Source of the DNA: a bacterium
Lineage (GTDB): Bacteria; Bdellovibrionota; UBA2428
Length of the DNA stretch: 45,340 bases
Assembly (NCBI GenBank): GCA_009991595.1
Contig: JAACVK010000041.1
Location: 1-45,340, forward strand
Direction of reading: 5' to 3'
Below, in pieces: positions 1-8,604 of this stretch (position 1 is the first letter of the stretch; each line of letters opens with the position of its first letter). The notes beneath the pieces are model-generated. The model was not told where the DNA came from. It saw nothing but the letters and a program-made list of their open reading frames with translations, and did not search any database. Both the position numbers and the translations under genes were made by a program.

Positions 1-117
1 ATTGTAGAAGAAGGCAAGAAAGCGAATATAGCAACGTCCCGGCCATTTTCGTTTAGTGGGGGCCGTTTCGTAGAAGCTTTGAGTTGCTCGGAGGAACTTG
101 CCAATGTGGTCGCTTGA
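1..117 (+). CDS. C-terminal end of a possible gene cut by the window start
   Basis: An open frame runs from the first base to a TGA at 115-117, giving about 38 residues ending in SEELANVVA. Codon use looks like that of the real genes further on, but the piece is too short to recognise. A good Shine-Dalgarno (GGAGG, 90-94) for the next ORF lies inside its end, which would be normal for two coupled genes. It could equally be non-coding; the gene itself lies outside the window. Confidence 0.3.
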   Translation: MVEEGKKANIATSRPFSFSGGRFVEALSCSEELANVVA

Positions 118-307
118 CCGTGCTGTTTTTACATCATGTGACGATGTTGGGGTTGATTGGCTTTGTTCGGTGCTCGGGGTTTCTTGCATGGGGACTCATC
201 ATGGCAAATTAGGGCCTTTTAGGCAACTGTTTGAGGTGTCAAGGGTGCTCTTTGGGGAAAATTATGAGGTTTGGCGAGATTCCAATCGAGTTCTTCCTGA
301 AGAGTAG
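104..307 (+). CDS. Small hypothetical protein, 67 aa
   Basis: I do not recognise this protein. The ATG at 104 has GGAGG at 90-94, nine bases upstream, which is a good ribosome-binding site; a TTG at 98 is the alternative. The product is rich in Trp, Cys and Val, with no signal peptide and no clear membrane segment. Its start overlaps the end of the upstream partial frame, as in a coupled pair. Its last 46 bases overlap the 3' end of the MFS gene on the other strand, which is unusual and lowers confidence. The codons (GTT, GGG, GAT, CTT) are like those of neighbouring genes. Confidence 0.35.
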   Translation: MWSLDRAVFTSCDDVGVDWLCSVLGVSCMGTHHGKLGPFRQLFEVSRVLFGENYEVWRDSNRVLPEE

Positions 308-1587
308 TATAGCACGAGGAGTCCGCTTAGCCCCAGAAACGAGGAGACTTGAAGAATCTTTGATAATTGAGCCCACTCTCCTGTGCTATTGTGAGGGACA
401 ATGCTAGTGAGTCCCATGAGGGTGAGCCCATAGGCTAATCTGCTGCCCAAGCTAATCAGCGATAGAAAAGTAGAGCGATGTTCGTTTTGGATTTCAGGCG
501 CAAGGCATTGGTTGAATGGAGCGCTTAATATCCGAGCTGGGACTCTGTATAGAATGATCGGAACAAGCACCCACCATTCTAAAAAGTAGGCCATGCAGGT
601 GATGATGATCGTTTGTGCACTAACCACCGATAGAAAGAATGATTTGACTCCAATTCTTCGTGAGATCTTCATACTTTTTCCGGAAAAATAGGCGGCGAAT
701 ATGTTCATGGCTGCAGCCAAAATTCCTGTTGTTATCGGTGTTCTTTGATCGGATGTGATTTGTTCTATGTGTAGAAGGTCGATGTATTGTTGGTAAAACT
801 CATAAGGAATGTGGTTTAAAATAGTCATCAAAACCATGAAAGCCGAAAGCCACAAGATAAGAGGATGTTTTAGGTAGCTAAGACATTTATTGATTTGTTT
901 TGCGAGCGTGTGTTCAACTTGTTCCTTCTTGTGGCTGGGTTCTACAAAGAGGCTTGAGCAAACAACGCAGACTAAGGCCGCAAGCATCGACAAAAGGTAT
1001 GCGCTCTTGAGTCCCAAGTAGCTTCCGCAGAAACCTCCAATGAGGGCACTACCCGCACCAACGTAGGCACTCCACTTTTGAATGTTAGCTTCTCTGTCGC
1101 CATACTCACTTTGTTTGCCTAATGATTCGAGAGAAGAATAAAAGAAGGAAGTGTCTGCCCCGGAGCTAAAGCTAAATGCAATGGCAAAGAATATTTTAGC
1201 AATGAGGAACATGGAAAAAGAGCTGGCAGTGTAAAAGCAAAGGTAGGCAGCAAACAAGCTGATTGAAGATATAAGTAGGGTGAGTTTTCTTCCGAAGCGA
1301 TCGGCAAAATACCCAGAAGGGACTTCCAGAAGGACAACGCAGAGGTAATAAAAGGCATCTACAAACAGGGCTTGCTTCAGTGTGATGATTTCAAGGTAGT
1401 AAAGAAAGAAGATGGGGAACCAGAAGAACGCTTGGAAAGCGATTTGGTGGATGGCGTAGAGCTTAAGGTTCCGTTGAAGTGCTGGCACAGGAGGGTAGTA
1501 TATTGATAGCTGCTTTAGTTTCCAACACTTAACTCTGTTTTTGTGAAAATAATTTCTTCCGTGGTCTTTGCTTGAGTTTAGACCCAA
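262..1587 (-). CDS. Major facilitator superfamily (MFS) transporter
   Basis: This 441-residue protein is very hydrophobic, with about 12 predicted membrane segments, the usual size for an MFS carrier. The loop after the second helix carries the family motif A (EVPSGYFADRFGRK, the G-x3-D-R-x-G-R-K pattern). Transport is probably proton-coupled efflux, but the substrate cannot be read from the sequence. The only usable start is a TTG at 1587; it leaves about 40 mostly polar residues before the first helix, and no Shine-Dalgarno is evident. It is divergent from the nfu gene with only about 20 bases between the two starts, so the promoters must overlap. Its 3' end overlaps the small ORF at 104-307. 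Confidence 0.85.
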   Translation of the reverse strand: MGLNSSKDHGRNYFHKNRVKCWKLKQLSIYYPPVPALQRNLKLYAIHQIAFQAFFWFPIFFLYYLEIITLKQALFVDAFYYLCVVLLEVPSGYFADRFGRKLTLLISSISLFAAYLCFYTASSFSMFLIAKIFFAIAFSFSSGADTSFFYSSLESLGKQSEYGDREANIQKWSAYVGAGSALIGGFCGSYLGLKSAYLLSMLAALVCVVCSSLFVEPSHKKEQVEHTLAKQINKCLSYLKHPLILWLSAFMVLMTILNHIPYEFYQQYIDLLHIEQITSDQRTPITTGILAAAMNIFAAYFSGKSMKISRRIGVKSFFLSVVSAQTIIITCMAYFLEWWVLVPIILYRVPARILSAPFNQCLAPEIQNEHRSTFLSLISLGSRLAYGLTLMGLTSIVPHNSTGEWAQLSKILQVSSFLGLSGLLVLYYSSGRTRLESRQTS

Positions 1588-1607
1588 AGCTTGGCAAGTC
1601 TAAGAGG

Positions 1608-2171
1608 ATGAGTGGTTTAGATTATACAGTCGATCTTGAGTTCACACCCAACCCGAATTCGTTGAAATACGTGACACGGCCCGATTTGATGGAAAGAGGC
1701 GCGGTAACTTTTGCCAGGGCCGAGGATGCTGTGGGCAAGTCGACTCTTGCTGAGAAGCTTTTTGCCATAGAGGGAATCTCTGCGGTGATGGTTGGTAAGA
1801 ATTTTGTGACCATTACCTTGAGCAATCACAATAAACTAACGGAGATCAATGATCGAGTGATCGATACGGTAAAGGCCGCTCTTCAGTCAGGTGAAAAAGT
1901 TGTTAGTGATGATGCCTTAGGCAATAGGAATTCAGTGGCCAATTCCGATATTGAAAAGCAGATTGTCGAGATTCTCGATGCCGAAATTAGGCCCGCTGTT
2001 GCGATGGATGGGGGCGATATTACTTTTGAAAAATATCAAGACGGCATAGTCTTTTTGCACATGCAAGGAGCCTGTGCGGGGTGCCCTTCGTCGACGGCAA
2101 CCCTCAAGATGGGGATCGAGAACCGCCTACGCGAGAAAATACCTGAAATTGTTGAAGTTGTGGCGGTGTAA
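1608..2171 (+). CDS. nfu: Nfu-type iron-sulfur cluster scaffold/carrier protein
   Basis: The protein probably receives Fe-S clusters and delivers them to client apoenzymes in the cytoplasm. It has two parts. An N-terminal Nfu_N domain starts with the characteristic TPNPNSLKY stretch. A C-terminal NifU-like domain has the pattern RPAVAMDGGDI followed by the cluster-binding C-x-x-C (GACAGCPSST). About 187 residues is normal for Nfu1-like proteins. I chose the ATG at 1608 because the Nfu_N homology begins directly after it; a TTG at 1572 in the same frame is possible but would run into the divergent MFS start. It is the first gene of the run that continues into the riboflavin genes and ends with an Atm1-type exporter, also linked to Fe-S metabolism. 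Confidence 0.88.
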   Translation: MSGLDYTVDLEFTPNPNSLKYVTRPDLMERGAVTFARAEDAVGKSTLAEKLFAIEGISAVMVGKNFVTITLSNHNKLTEINDRVIDTVKAALQSGEKVVSDDALGNRNSVANSDIEKQIVEILDAEIRPAVAMDGGDITFEKYQDGIVFLHMQGACAGCPSSTATLKMGIENRLREKIPEIVEVVAV

Positions 2172-2199
2172 CTTTTCTGCAGGAAGCCTCACTTTGTGC

Positions 2200-2205
2200 T
2201 AGAAT
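2200..2205 (+). promoter_or_regulatory. Candidate extended -10 element just upstream of ribE
   Basis: TGC-TAGAAT ends ten bases before the ribE ATG, and no Shine-Dalgarno lies near that ATG. Transcription from this -10 would start at or within a few bases of the ATG, giving a leaderless mRNA. The -35 region is not convincing. This is one of six similar arrangements in the window. Confidence 0.35.
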
Positions 2206-2214
2206 CCCGCTCGC

Positions 2215-2865
2215 ATGTTCACCGGTTTAGTCTTAGGTTTAGCCCACGTTAAAGAGTTTGCTCTCAATGAGGGGGTGGCCAAGCTGAGCTTGTTATGTTC
2301 CCAATTGGAATTGTTTTCTGTGAAGCTTGGGGGCTCGGTTAGTGTGAATGGTGTTTGTCTGAGTGTTGTGACCAAGCAATCTGTTTTGGGTGGAGTTCTT
2401 CTAAGTTTTGATGTTTCTGAGGAGACTCTTACGCGTAGTAATCTTGGTAGTTTAAGGCTTGAATCTAAGGTTCATGTAGAAGCTTCCTTGAAAATGGGCG
2501 ACGAGCTTGGTGGGCACTTGGTGAGTGGTCACGTGGATGGAAAAGCTTCTGTTCTCAATAAGTCTCTTCGAGGCCAATACGTTATTTTAAATTTCCAGGT
2601 AGCCCCTCAGAGCCTCGAAAAAATTGCTCCTTTTTTGATTGAGAAGGGAAGCATTGCCATTGATGGAGTAAGTTTGACTGTCAACTCTGTGGAAGAAGAC
2701 CTTAAGAAGAGGGAATCCGTTTTCAGTGTGATGCTCATCCCAGAAACTTTGAAGAAGACTAATTTTGGAGATTTAGAGCCTGGCGATCAAGTTAATCTAG
2801 AGGCTGACATGCTCGCTAAATATGTTTGTAAATACCAAGCCGCTAGTAAGGAGCTTAGCTTGTGA
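2215..2865 (+). CDS. ribE: Riboflavin synthase, alpha subunit
   Basis: It catalyses the last step of riboflavin synthesis, dismutation of two 6,7-dimethyl-8-ribityllumazine molecules. The 216-residue length is normal. The start MFTGLV is the family's N-terminal signature, and the two lumazine-binding repeats are visible: a first with SVNGVCLSV and [11 protein letters not shown], and a second with [12 protein letters not shown] followed by [11 protein letters not shown]. The 3' end overlaps the GTG start of ribBA by four bases (GTGA), indicating translational coupling. There is no Shine-Dalgarno before this ATG, and only 43 bases separate it from nfu, so there is no room for an FMN riboswitch. 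No ribD is present in this cluster. Confidence 0.95.
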   Translation: MFTGLVLGLAHVKEFALNEGVAKLSLLCSQLELFSVKLGGSVSVNGVCLSVVTKQSVLGGVLLSFDVSEETLTRSNLGSLRLESKVHVEASLKMGDELGGHLVSGHVDGKASVLNKSLRGQYVILNFQVAPQSLEKIAPFLIEKGSIAIDGVSLTVNSVEEDLKKRESVFSVMLIPETLKKTNFGDLEPGDQVNLEADMLAKYVCKYQAASKELSL

Positions 2866-4076
2866 GAGATTGTTTCAAAAAGGTTGAACAAGCCGTTCAG
2901 GGGTTTCAAGAAGGTAAGATGATCGTTCTTGTGGACGATGAAAACAGGGAGAACGAAGGCGACTTGGTTTTGCCGGCTCAATTTTGCACCCCTCAAAGTA
3001 TCAATTTTATGGCCACGCACGGTCGCGGTTTGATTTGTTTGACTATGGATGAAGCTCGAATCGAAAAGCTTGCTATTCCCATGATGACCGATAACAACCA
3101 GGCTCCTCATCGAACCGCTTTCACAGTTTCGATTGAAGCCAAAGAAGGCATTTCAACTGGAATTTCGGCTAAAGATCGTGCCCATACCATCCAGACGGCG
3201 ATTAAGGATTCTGCCACAAGAGAAGATCTTGTTGTGCCAGGACACATTTTTCCTTTAAAGGCAGTTAGTGGTGGAGTTTTGGTTCGCGCAGGACACACGG
3301 AAGCTTCTGTGGATTTGGCGCATTTGGCGGGCTTAAAGAGTGCCGCTGTGATTTGCGAAATTTTAAAAGAAGACGGCTCAATGGCTCGTATGCCTGATTT
3401 AGAAATGTTTGCGCAAAAGCACGACCTTCAAATTTTGAGCATTGCCGATTTGATCGAATACCGCTTGCATCAGGATGCAAGTCTTGTTGTTCATCAGGCT
3501 CAAGCGAAAATGCCGACTAAATTTGGTGTGAATTTTGATATTCACGTTTTTGAATCGGCTATTGATGGAAGAGAGCATGTTGCCTTAGTTCTCGGACGGC
3601 CTGAAGACTTTAAGGACACCCCAACACTAGTTCGGGTCCACTCGGAATGTTTAACGGGTGATGTCTTTGCTAGTTTACGTTGTGATTGTGGCCCCCAACT
3701 GCATACAGCTCTTGAGGCGATTGCTAAAGAGGGCGCTGGGGTCTTATTGTATTTGCGCCAAGAAGGACGTGGGATTGGTCTTATTAATAAACTCAAAGCC
3801 TATCAGCTCCAGGACACAGGTCTTGATACAGTTGAAGCGAATAAGGCCTTGGGCTTTGCGCCGGATTTACGGCAATATGGAATTGGCGCTCAAATTTTAC
3901 GAGCCGTCGGTGTAAATAAAATGAAGCTTCTCTCTAATAACCCTAAAAAGATCGTTGGCCTTGAGTCATTTGGTCTAGAGGTGGTTGAGCGTGTTCCTCT
4001 TGTGGCTGGCAAGAACTCGGTAAACGAGCAATATCTGAATACAAAAAAAGATAAGATGGGACATCTCTTTCAATGA
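2862..4076 (+). CDS. ribBA: Bifunctional 3,4-dihydroxy-2-butanone-4-phosphate synthase / GTP cyclohydrolase II
   Basis: The protein supplies both precursors of riboflavin, one from ribulose 5-phosphate and one from GTP. Residues 1 to about 200 form the DHBP synthase domain: [19 protein letters not shown], and [10 protein letters not shown]. Residues from about 205 to 404 form GTP cyclohydrolase II with the zinc-binding cysteines in [17 protein letters not shown] and the active-site [10 protein letters not shown]. At 404 residues both domains are full length. The start is the GTG at 2862, with AAGGAG at 2848-2853; it overlaps the ribE stop. The ribH ATG overlaps this gene's stop (ATGA), so ribE, ribBA and ribH form a coupled operon. 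Confidence 0.96.
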   Translation: MRDCFKKVEQAVQGFQEGKMIVLVDDENRENEGDLVLPAQFCTPQSINFMATHGRGLICLTMDEARIEKLAIPMMTDNNQAPHRTAFTVSIEAKEGISTGISAKDRAHTIQTAIKDSATREDLVVPGHIFPLKAVSGGVLVRAGHTEASVDLAHLAGLKSAAVICEILKEDGSMARMPDLEMFAQKHDLQILSIADLIEYRLHQDASLVVHQAQAKMPTKFGVNFDIHVFESAIDGREHVALVLGRPEDFKDTPTLVRVHSECLTGDVFASLRCDCGPQLHTALEAIAKEGAGVLLYLRQEGRGIGLINKLKAYQLQDTGLDTVEANKALGFAPDLRQYGIGAQILRAVGVNKMKLLSNNPKKIVGLESFGLEVVERVPLVAGKNSVNEQYLNTKKDKMGHLFQ

Positions 4077-4582
4077 GCCTCTCAGAAGCGACGAAAGTGT
4101 TTGAACGATTCCCTGATGGAATCGACGCCAAGGCCTTAAAGTCTGCGGCCGATGGTTTGAGGCGAGTCGCTATTTTGAAAACCTTTTGGTATCCAGAAAT
4201 TATTGAGGCTATGGAGCGTTCTGCTCGTTCATATTTGGCCGATTTAAATGTTGGCTCAGACCGAATTGAGGCGGTTGGAGTTCCAGGCTCTTTTGAGTTA
4301 CCTCTGGCCGTGAAGTTGCTCGCTGAAAGCAAAAGCTACGATATTGTGATTGCTCTTGGCTGTGTGCTTCGTGGGGGCACTCCTCATTTTGACTATGTTT
4401 GTCGAGAAACCATTGCGGGGCTTTCGCAAGTAAGTTTGGCTCACAATCTTCCTCTTGGTATGGGTGTGCTTACTGTGGATTCTCTTGAGCAGGCTCAAGA
4501 GAGAATGAATAAGGGTTTAGAGGCAGCTCAGGCTGCTGTGCTGATGTGGACGTTAAAGGGAAAAATGGAAAATGCCAAATAG
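4073..4582 (+). CDS. ribH: 6,7-dimethyl-8-ribityllumazine synthase (riboflavin synthase beta chain)
   Basis: It condenses the RibB and RibA pathway products into lumazine, the substrate of RibE. The core motifs are FWYPEI near residue 43 (substrate-binding aromatic), [11 protein letters not shown] and [15 protein letters not shown]. The enzyme is usually an icosahedral or decameric assembly. At 169 residues it has an N-terminal extension of about 25 residues relative to compact homologues. Start and stop both overlap neighbours: ATGA with ribBA, and an 11-base overlap with nusB. Confidence 0.95.
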   Translation: MSLSEATKVFERFPDGIDAKALKSAADGLRRVAILKTFWYPEIIEAMERSARSYLADLNVGSDRIEAVGVPGSFELPLAVKLLAESKSYDIVIALGCVLRGGTPHFDYVCRETIAGLSQVSLAHNLPLGMGVLTVDSLEQAQERMNKGLEAAQAAVLMWTLKGKMENAK

Positions 4583-4991
4583 ACATAAAAGTCGAGAGTT
4601 AGTTGTTCAATTTGTTTATCAGTGGTCGATAAACCCATGTGAATTAAGAGAACTTGCCGCGAGTGCTGAGTTTTTTTGGAATACAAACACAAAGCTTTCG
4701 GATGAAAACAAAGAGTATTTTTTACGAGTGGGAATTGGAGCGATTACAAAGATTCCAGCCATCGATGAGAGAATTGAATCTCTTCTTAAGAACTGGAAAA
4801 TGAGCCGAGTTGAAAAAGTAGACTTAGCTATATTGCGAGTGGCCATTTTTGAGCTCAACTTTGAAGAGTCTGAAGACAAGCCTGATTTGGCTGTCGTCAT
4901 TGACGAAGCCGTTGAAATCGCCAAAAAGTTCGGCGCAAAAGACTCGCCTTCTTTCGTGAACGGCATCCTCGATAAAGCCGCTTTAAAGTAA
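4572..4991 (+). CDS. nusB: Transcription antitermination factor NusB
   Basis: NusB binds boxA RNA with S10 (NusE) and helps antiterminate rRNA operons. The 139-residue all-helical protein shows the family features: an N-terminal HKSRELVVQFVYQW helix, RVEKVDLAILRVAIFEL in the middle, and VVIDEAVEIAKKFGAKDSPSFVNGILD (in two parts) at the end. It overlaps the end of ribH by 11 bases and directly precedes the ABC exporter. The ribH-nusB order is widely conserved in bacteria. Confidence 0.93.
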   Translation: MPNRHKSRELVVQFVYQWSINPCELRELAASAEFFWNTNTKLSDENKEYFLRVGIGAITKIPAIDERIESLLKNWKMSRVEKVDLAILRVAIFELNFEESEDKPDLAVVIDEAVEIAKKFGAKDSPSFVNGILDKAALK

Positions 4992-4998
4992 ACATGAT

Positions 4999-6810
4999 AT
5001 GAGACCTGCGGAGTTTGATCCTCAATCTAATTCTGATAATGATACTGCGCATTCTAAAACTCTTCGTGAGCTTGCTAGGCATCTGTGGCCCAAGGGAAGG
5101 TTTGATTTAAAGTTTCGAGTGTTCTTTGCTCTGTTTTTTCTCGCAGCAGCGAAGGGCTTGAATGTTTATGTTCCTTACCTGCTTAAGCTTTCTATAGATA
5201 AGTTAACGCCAGGAGAATCTGCCTTAGCGTTGCCTTTTGCTTTGATTTTGGCCTATGGAATAGCCCGCTTGGGGGTTGCTGTCTTTGGAGAGGTTCGAGA
5301 TCTTTTCTTTGTCAAAGTTGTGCAACACGCGCAAAGGGCCATTGGGCTTTCAACTTTTAAACATCTTCATGAGTTGTCTTTGGACTTTCATCTTTCAAGG
5401 CAGACAGGTGGACTGTCGCGAGTTATTGAAAGAGGGACTAGGGGGGTTCAATTTGTTCTTAGATTTCTAACCTTTAATATTCTCCCAACACTAATCGAGC
5501 TGACATTGGTAACGGGCGTATTGGTTTATTATTTTGATTATAGTTATGCGGTCGTGATTTTAGTCACAATAATTTTTTATATTGGCATAACAATATGGAT
5601 TACGGATTGGCGGCTTAGATTTAGAAAAGTGATGAACGCTAAAGAATCTAAAGCCAATACAAGTGCGATTGATAGTTTGTTGAATTACGAAACCGTAAAG
5701 TATTTTGGCAATGAAGAGCACGAATACCGTCGTTTTGATGAGTCCTTGGCAGGTTACGAAAAAGCAGCAATACGCAGTCAATCGAGTCTTTCCGTATTGA
5801 ACATTCTTCAGTCTTTAGTTATCTGTATTGGTTTGGCTGTGATTATGTTGCATGCTGCTCGAGGTGTAGTGGAAGGAAGTATGACGATAGGGGACTTTGT
5901 GTTGGTCAACACTTACTTGATTCAGATTTATCTTCCTCTTAATTTTTTGGGCTTTGTTTACCGAGAGGTTAAAAATAGCCTCGTTGATATGGAGAAAATG
6001 TTTGAGTTGCTTCGGGTTAATGCAGACGTCTGCGATGCTCCTGGAGCAATAGAGCTTTGTAAATCAGCTGCTAATATAGAGTTTAAGAATGTGCATTTTG
6101 CATACAACCCAAGTAGAAAGATTCTTAAAGGCATAAGTTTTTGTGTCCCGGCTGGTAAAAACATTGCCATTGTTGGCTCTAGCGGCGCAGGAAAGTCGAC
6201 CATATCTAGACTACTTTTTCGCTTTTACGACGTAAATGAAGGTTCGATTTGCGTTGGAGGTAAGGATCTTCGAGAGCTTAGTCAAAAGTCGTTGAGGGCT
6301 TCCATAGGTGTTGTTCCTCAAGATACTGTTTTATTTAACGACACTATCGGATACAATATTAACTATGGAGACCCCTCTGCGAATTTTGAGCAAGTAAAAG
6401 AGGCTGCGAAACTGGCTCAGTTAGATTCCTTTATTGATAGTTTGCCGAAGGGGTTTGATACGGAAGTTGGCGAACGCGGGCTTAAGCTGTCGGGAGGCGA
6501 GAAGCAAAGAGTTGCCATCGCGAGAGCCTTGCTGAAAAAACCTAAAATTTTGCTTTTTGATGAGGCGACTTCTTCGCTAGATACACGCACCGAGCAGGAT
6601 ATATTGATGTCTTTCAAGGAAATTTCTCGCAACTATACCACTTTAAGTATTGCGCATAGATTATCTACAGTTGTCGACTCTGATGAAATTATAGTTCTAT
6701 CAGAAGGGAGAATTACTGAGAGAGGCTCACACGAGAAGCTGCTTGCTTTAAATGGGCTTTATAAGTCGATGTGGGATAGCCAAGTGCAAGAAAAATCAGT
6801 TTATCGGTGA
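4999..6810 (+). CDS. Atm1/ABCB7-type ABC exporter (fused permease-ATPase)
   Basis: This 603-residue half-transporter has about six membrane segments (residues 40-320) and a C-terminal ATPase. The ATPase carries Walker A GSSGAGKST (393-401), Q-loop Gln441, signature LSGGE (497-501), Walker B ILLFDE with Asp521, and H-loop His553. In the membrane part, TGGLSRVIERGTRG (137-149) and the NYETVKYFGNEE stretch (229-240) are typical of the Atm1 group. That group exports glutathione-bound or other sulfur compounds linked to Fe-S assembly or metal detoxification. Finding it in the same run as nfu supports an Fe-S role, by inference. It starts eight bases after nusB without a clear Shine-Dalgarno. The next gene is convergent, 12 bases away. 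Confidence 0.9.
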   Translation: MRPAEFDPQSNSDNDTAHSKTLRELARHLWPKGRFDLKFRVFFALFFLAAAKGLNVYVPYLLKLSIDKLTPGESALALPFALILAYGIARLGVAVFGEVRDLFFVKVVQHAQRAIGLSTFKHLHELSLDFHLSRQTGGLSRVIERGTRGVQFVLRFLTFNILPTLIELTLVTGVLVYYFDYSYAVVILVTIIFYIGITIWITDWRLRFRKVMNAKESKANTSAIDSLLNYETVKYFGNEEHEYRRFDESLAGYEKAAIRSQSSLSVLNILQSLVICIGLAVIMLHAARGVVEGSMTIGDFVLVNTYLIQIYLPLNFLGFVYREVKNSLVDMEKMFELLRVNADVCDAPGAIELCKSAANIEFKNVHFAYNPSRKILKGISFCVPAGKNIAIVGSSGAGKSTISRLLFRFYDVNEGSICVGGKDLRELSQKSLRASIGVVPQDTVLFNDTIGYNINYGDPSANFEQVKEAAKLAQLDSFIDSLPKGFDTEVGERGLKLSGGEKQRVAIARALLKKPKILLFDEATSSLDTRTEQDILMSFKEISRNYTTLSIAHRLSTVVDSDEIIVLSEGRITERGSHEKLLALNGLYKSMWDSQVQEKSVYR

Positions 6811-6822
6811 CCTGTCTTTCGC

Positions 6823-8010
6823 TTACAAACCAAACTCTTGTTTAAGCACGGGGTTTTCATTCCCGGGCTCAGTCAATTTTTGAAGCTGGTTTACCCGGTC
6901 GCTAGAGCGTCCCGCTTTAAAGATCTCTAAATCTGCTGAGTCGGGAAGATATTTATCAAGAACATAATATCTTCCAATTTTTTCAATTCTTGCTCCACCT
7001 AAACCATCGGGAGTGGCTCTCAAGAAATGTCCGAAGTCCGGGGTTAAGCCTCTGGCCGATCGAGCCTTGTTAACAGCAATCGACCCTGGTCTATCGCCTG
7101 TATGCCAAAGGTAATCCATTTTTCCATTATCTAAACTTTGTCCGTTGCTGGGGTTTTTTACTCCTGAAAAGTCTATAGGAGAACAGGAGCTAGTGCTGAA
7201 AACAATCTGACAGCCCGTAACTTTTGCAAGCTCTTCTGCGAAATGAGGGCCGATTGTGCAGGCGTGTAAAGCCATCACACAAGAGGAACAAAACTTAATG
7301 CTACCACCTCTGATTTTTGCGGCTAAATCATCGGTTGTTCTACTGGTCGCATCAAAAGTTTTTCCATCTCCAAGATACTGTCTCTTTCTGTTTTTATGTG
7401 CACCTTGTGCAGTTTCGCCACCACCTGGCATAACTCCCCCTGTCTCGCTAACAGTAGGGTGCCAAGAATCGAGTTTATAATTGTTGCTCAGATAGAAGCC
7501 ACCAAGACCTGGGCCGTTGTAGTAACCTGCAAAGCCGTTGCCTCCAAAATTAGTGCCAGGTCCATGGGTTGCAACGACCATTCTAGGTATACACCTGTTT
7601 TGACTTGTGTATCGCTCCATTTGTTCTAAAAACTCTTTACCACTGTCCGCATAAGCCATCATCCCTGCTCGTTTAGCGTTGTTTACAAAAGTTCCAGTAT
7701 TAGGCGCGCCTTTCCACATGGAAACTCCCAATCCAATCTGGCTTAGGTTTTCTTTCCCATACATGCTTTCAAATTTCTCAAAATATCTTCGATGTAAGGG
7801 GTCGGCTCCAGCGGGAGTGATTGTTACCATGTTTCTGACTGAATCAGAAAACACTTGTTCGTTGATCTGAGGCTTTGCTTCAGGGGTTTCATGTCTTTTT
7901 TCAGCTTTTTTGGCTTCTCGCTTTTCTTTCCATTTCTGAAATAGCTTAGCGTCCGTTGTTTGTGGGGCTAGGAAGGTTAAAATGGCGCTTAAAAGTAGAA
8001 GATGCCTCAT
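6823..8010 (-). CDS. Exported protein with a clan-CD-like (caspase/DUF4347-like) His/Cys dyad
   Basis: I do not recognise a named family. I start it at the ATG at 8010, because a signal peptide begins there (MRHLLLLSAILTFLAP, cleavage near TTDA) and CAGGA lies nine bases upstream; a TTG at 8046 would add 12 residues and spoil the signal. A charged stretch (about residues 25-50) follows. The core resembles clan CD cysteine peptidases: a hydrophobic strand ending in His-Gly (VVATHG, His149) and a second strand ending in Ala-Cys (ALHAC, Cys251), then HFAEELAKVTGCQIVFST, like the helix and strand that follow the Cys in DUF4347/CHAT-like proteins. A Gly-rich insert lies between the two (residues 150-205). 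Peptidase activity is inferred from two short motifs only. Confidence 0.7.
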   Translation of the reverse strand: MRHLLLLSAILTFLAPQTTDAKLFQKWKEKREAKKAEKRHETPEAKPQINEQVFSDSVRNMVTITPAGADPLHRRYFEKFESMYGKENLSQIGLGVSMWKGAPNTGTFVNNAKRAGMMAYADSGKEFLEQMERYTSQNRCIPRMVVATHGPGTNFGGNGFAGYYNGPGLGGFYLSNNYKLDSWHPTVSETGGVMPGGGETAQGAHKNRKRQYLGDGKTFDATSRTTDDLAAKIRGGSIKFCSSCVMALHACTIGPHFAEELAKVTGCQIVFSTSSCSPIDFSGVKNPSNGQSLDNGKMDYLWHTGDRPGSIAVNKARSARGLTPDFGHFLRATPDGLGGARIEKIGRYYVLDKYLPDSADLEIFKAGRSSDRVNQLQKLTEPGNENPVLKQEFGL

Positions 8011-8105
8011 ATCTATGCATCCTGAAGCTCTTAACACAATTCTCAAAGAGATATTTCCAGGACGGACAATTATTCAATGAAAACATGGGTTTATGATTAA
8101 AAATC

Positions 8106-8119
8106 TGGTGATTTCACCA
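8106..8119. repeat. Short inverted repeat in the divergent intergenic region
   Basis: TGGTGA-tt-TCACCA is a perfect 6-bp palindrome between the divergent genes at 8010 (-) and 8251 (+). Its size and place suit an operator for a dimeric regulator, though one such repeat may arise by chance. Confidence 0.3.
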
Positions 8120-8205
8120 CAAGGTGCTGATCTATCTGGAATTGTTGGGGGAAGTCTTTGAAATTGCTAAAAATCCAGAACAAAAGACTCACCTTCCTTG
8201 GTTGA

Positions 8206-8214
8206 TGGTATACT
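8206..8214 (+). promoter_or_regulatory. Candidate extended -10 promoter for the 8251-hflX-ppsR operon
   Basis: TGG-TATACT fits an extended -10 (TGn plus TATAAT-like). It sits about 36 bases before the GTG at 8251, leaving room for a short leader with GAGG at 8235-8238. I see no good -35 hexamer, which extended -10 promoters can lack. Confidence 0.4.
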
Positions 8215-8250
8215 GGACTTAGCAGCATTGAAATGAGGTATTTGCTTTAG

Positions 8251-8604
8251 GTGCAAAGTATATTGCTTGTAAAAACCAACTATAAAAAGTTGCCCGCTGA
8301 GGACGGCGTTCCTGCCGATCTTCTTTCTGTCGATAAATTGAGTCACGGTCTACTCACTCAAGGTATTTACCGTGGTTTTTTGAAAGATCTTTCAGAAGAG
8401 ATGGTTTGTCTTCGGCCTGAGCGAGGACCTTTGGATGTCATTGTGCTGGGCGCAGATATTCGCCATTCCGAGCTATCTAAAGTTAAAATGGGATTCCCTG
8501 ATGTGACCAAAAGTTATTGGTTGGGAAACTTCTCCAATACGGAGTTGCATGCCGCCAGGAAGTTATTACCTCAATTAGTTAAATGGGAGGATGTCGAGCT
8601 TTGA
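8251..8604 (+). CDS. Conserved-looking hypothetical protein, 117 aa, upstream of hflX
   Basis: I do not recognise this small cytoplasmic protein. It begins with a GTG at 8251 with GAGG twelve bases upstream. It has no signal peptide or membrane segment and shows an alternating pattern of strands and helices (QSILLVKTNY, VIVLGADIRH, AARKLLPQLVKW). Its stop overlaps the TTG start of hflX (TTGA), so the two are translationally coupled and probably co-expressed with ppsR. Confidence 0.75.
   Translation: MQSILLVKTNYKKLPAEDGVPADLLSVDKLSHGLLTQGIYRGFLKDLSEEMVCLRPERGPLDVIVLGADIRHSELSKVKMGFPDVTKSYWLGNFSNTELHAARKLLPQLVKWEDVEL

Noticed and set aside
2172-2214. FMN riboswitch before the riboflavin genes
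   Set aside because: Only 43 bases separate nfu and ribE, too short for an RFN element, and none of its conserved stretches is visible.
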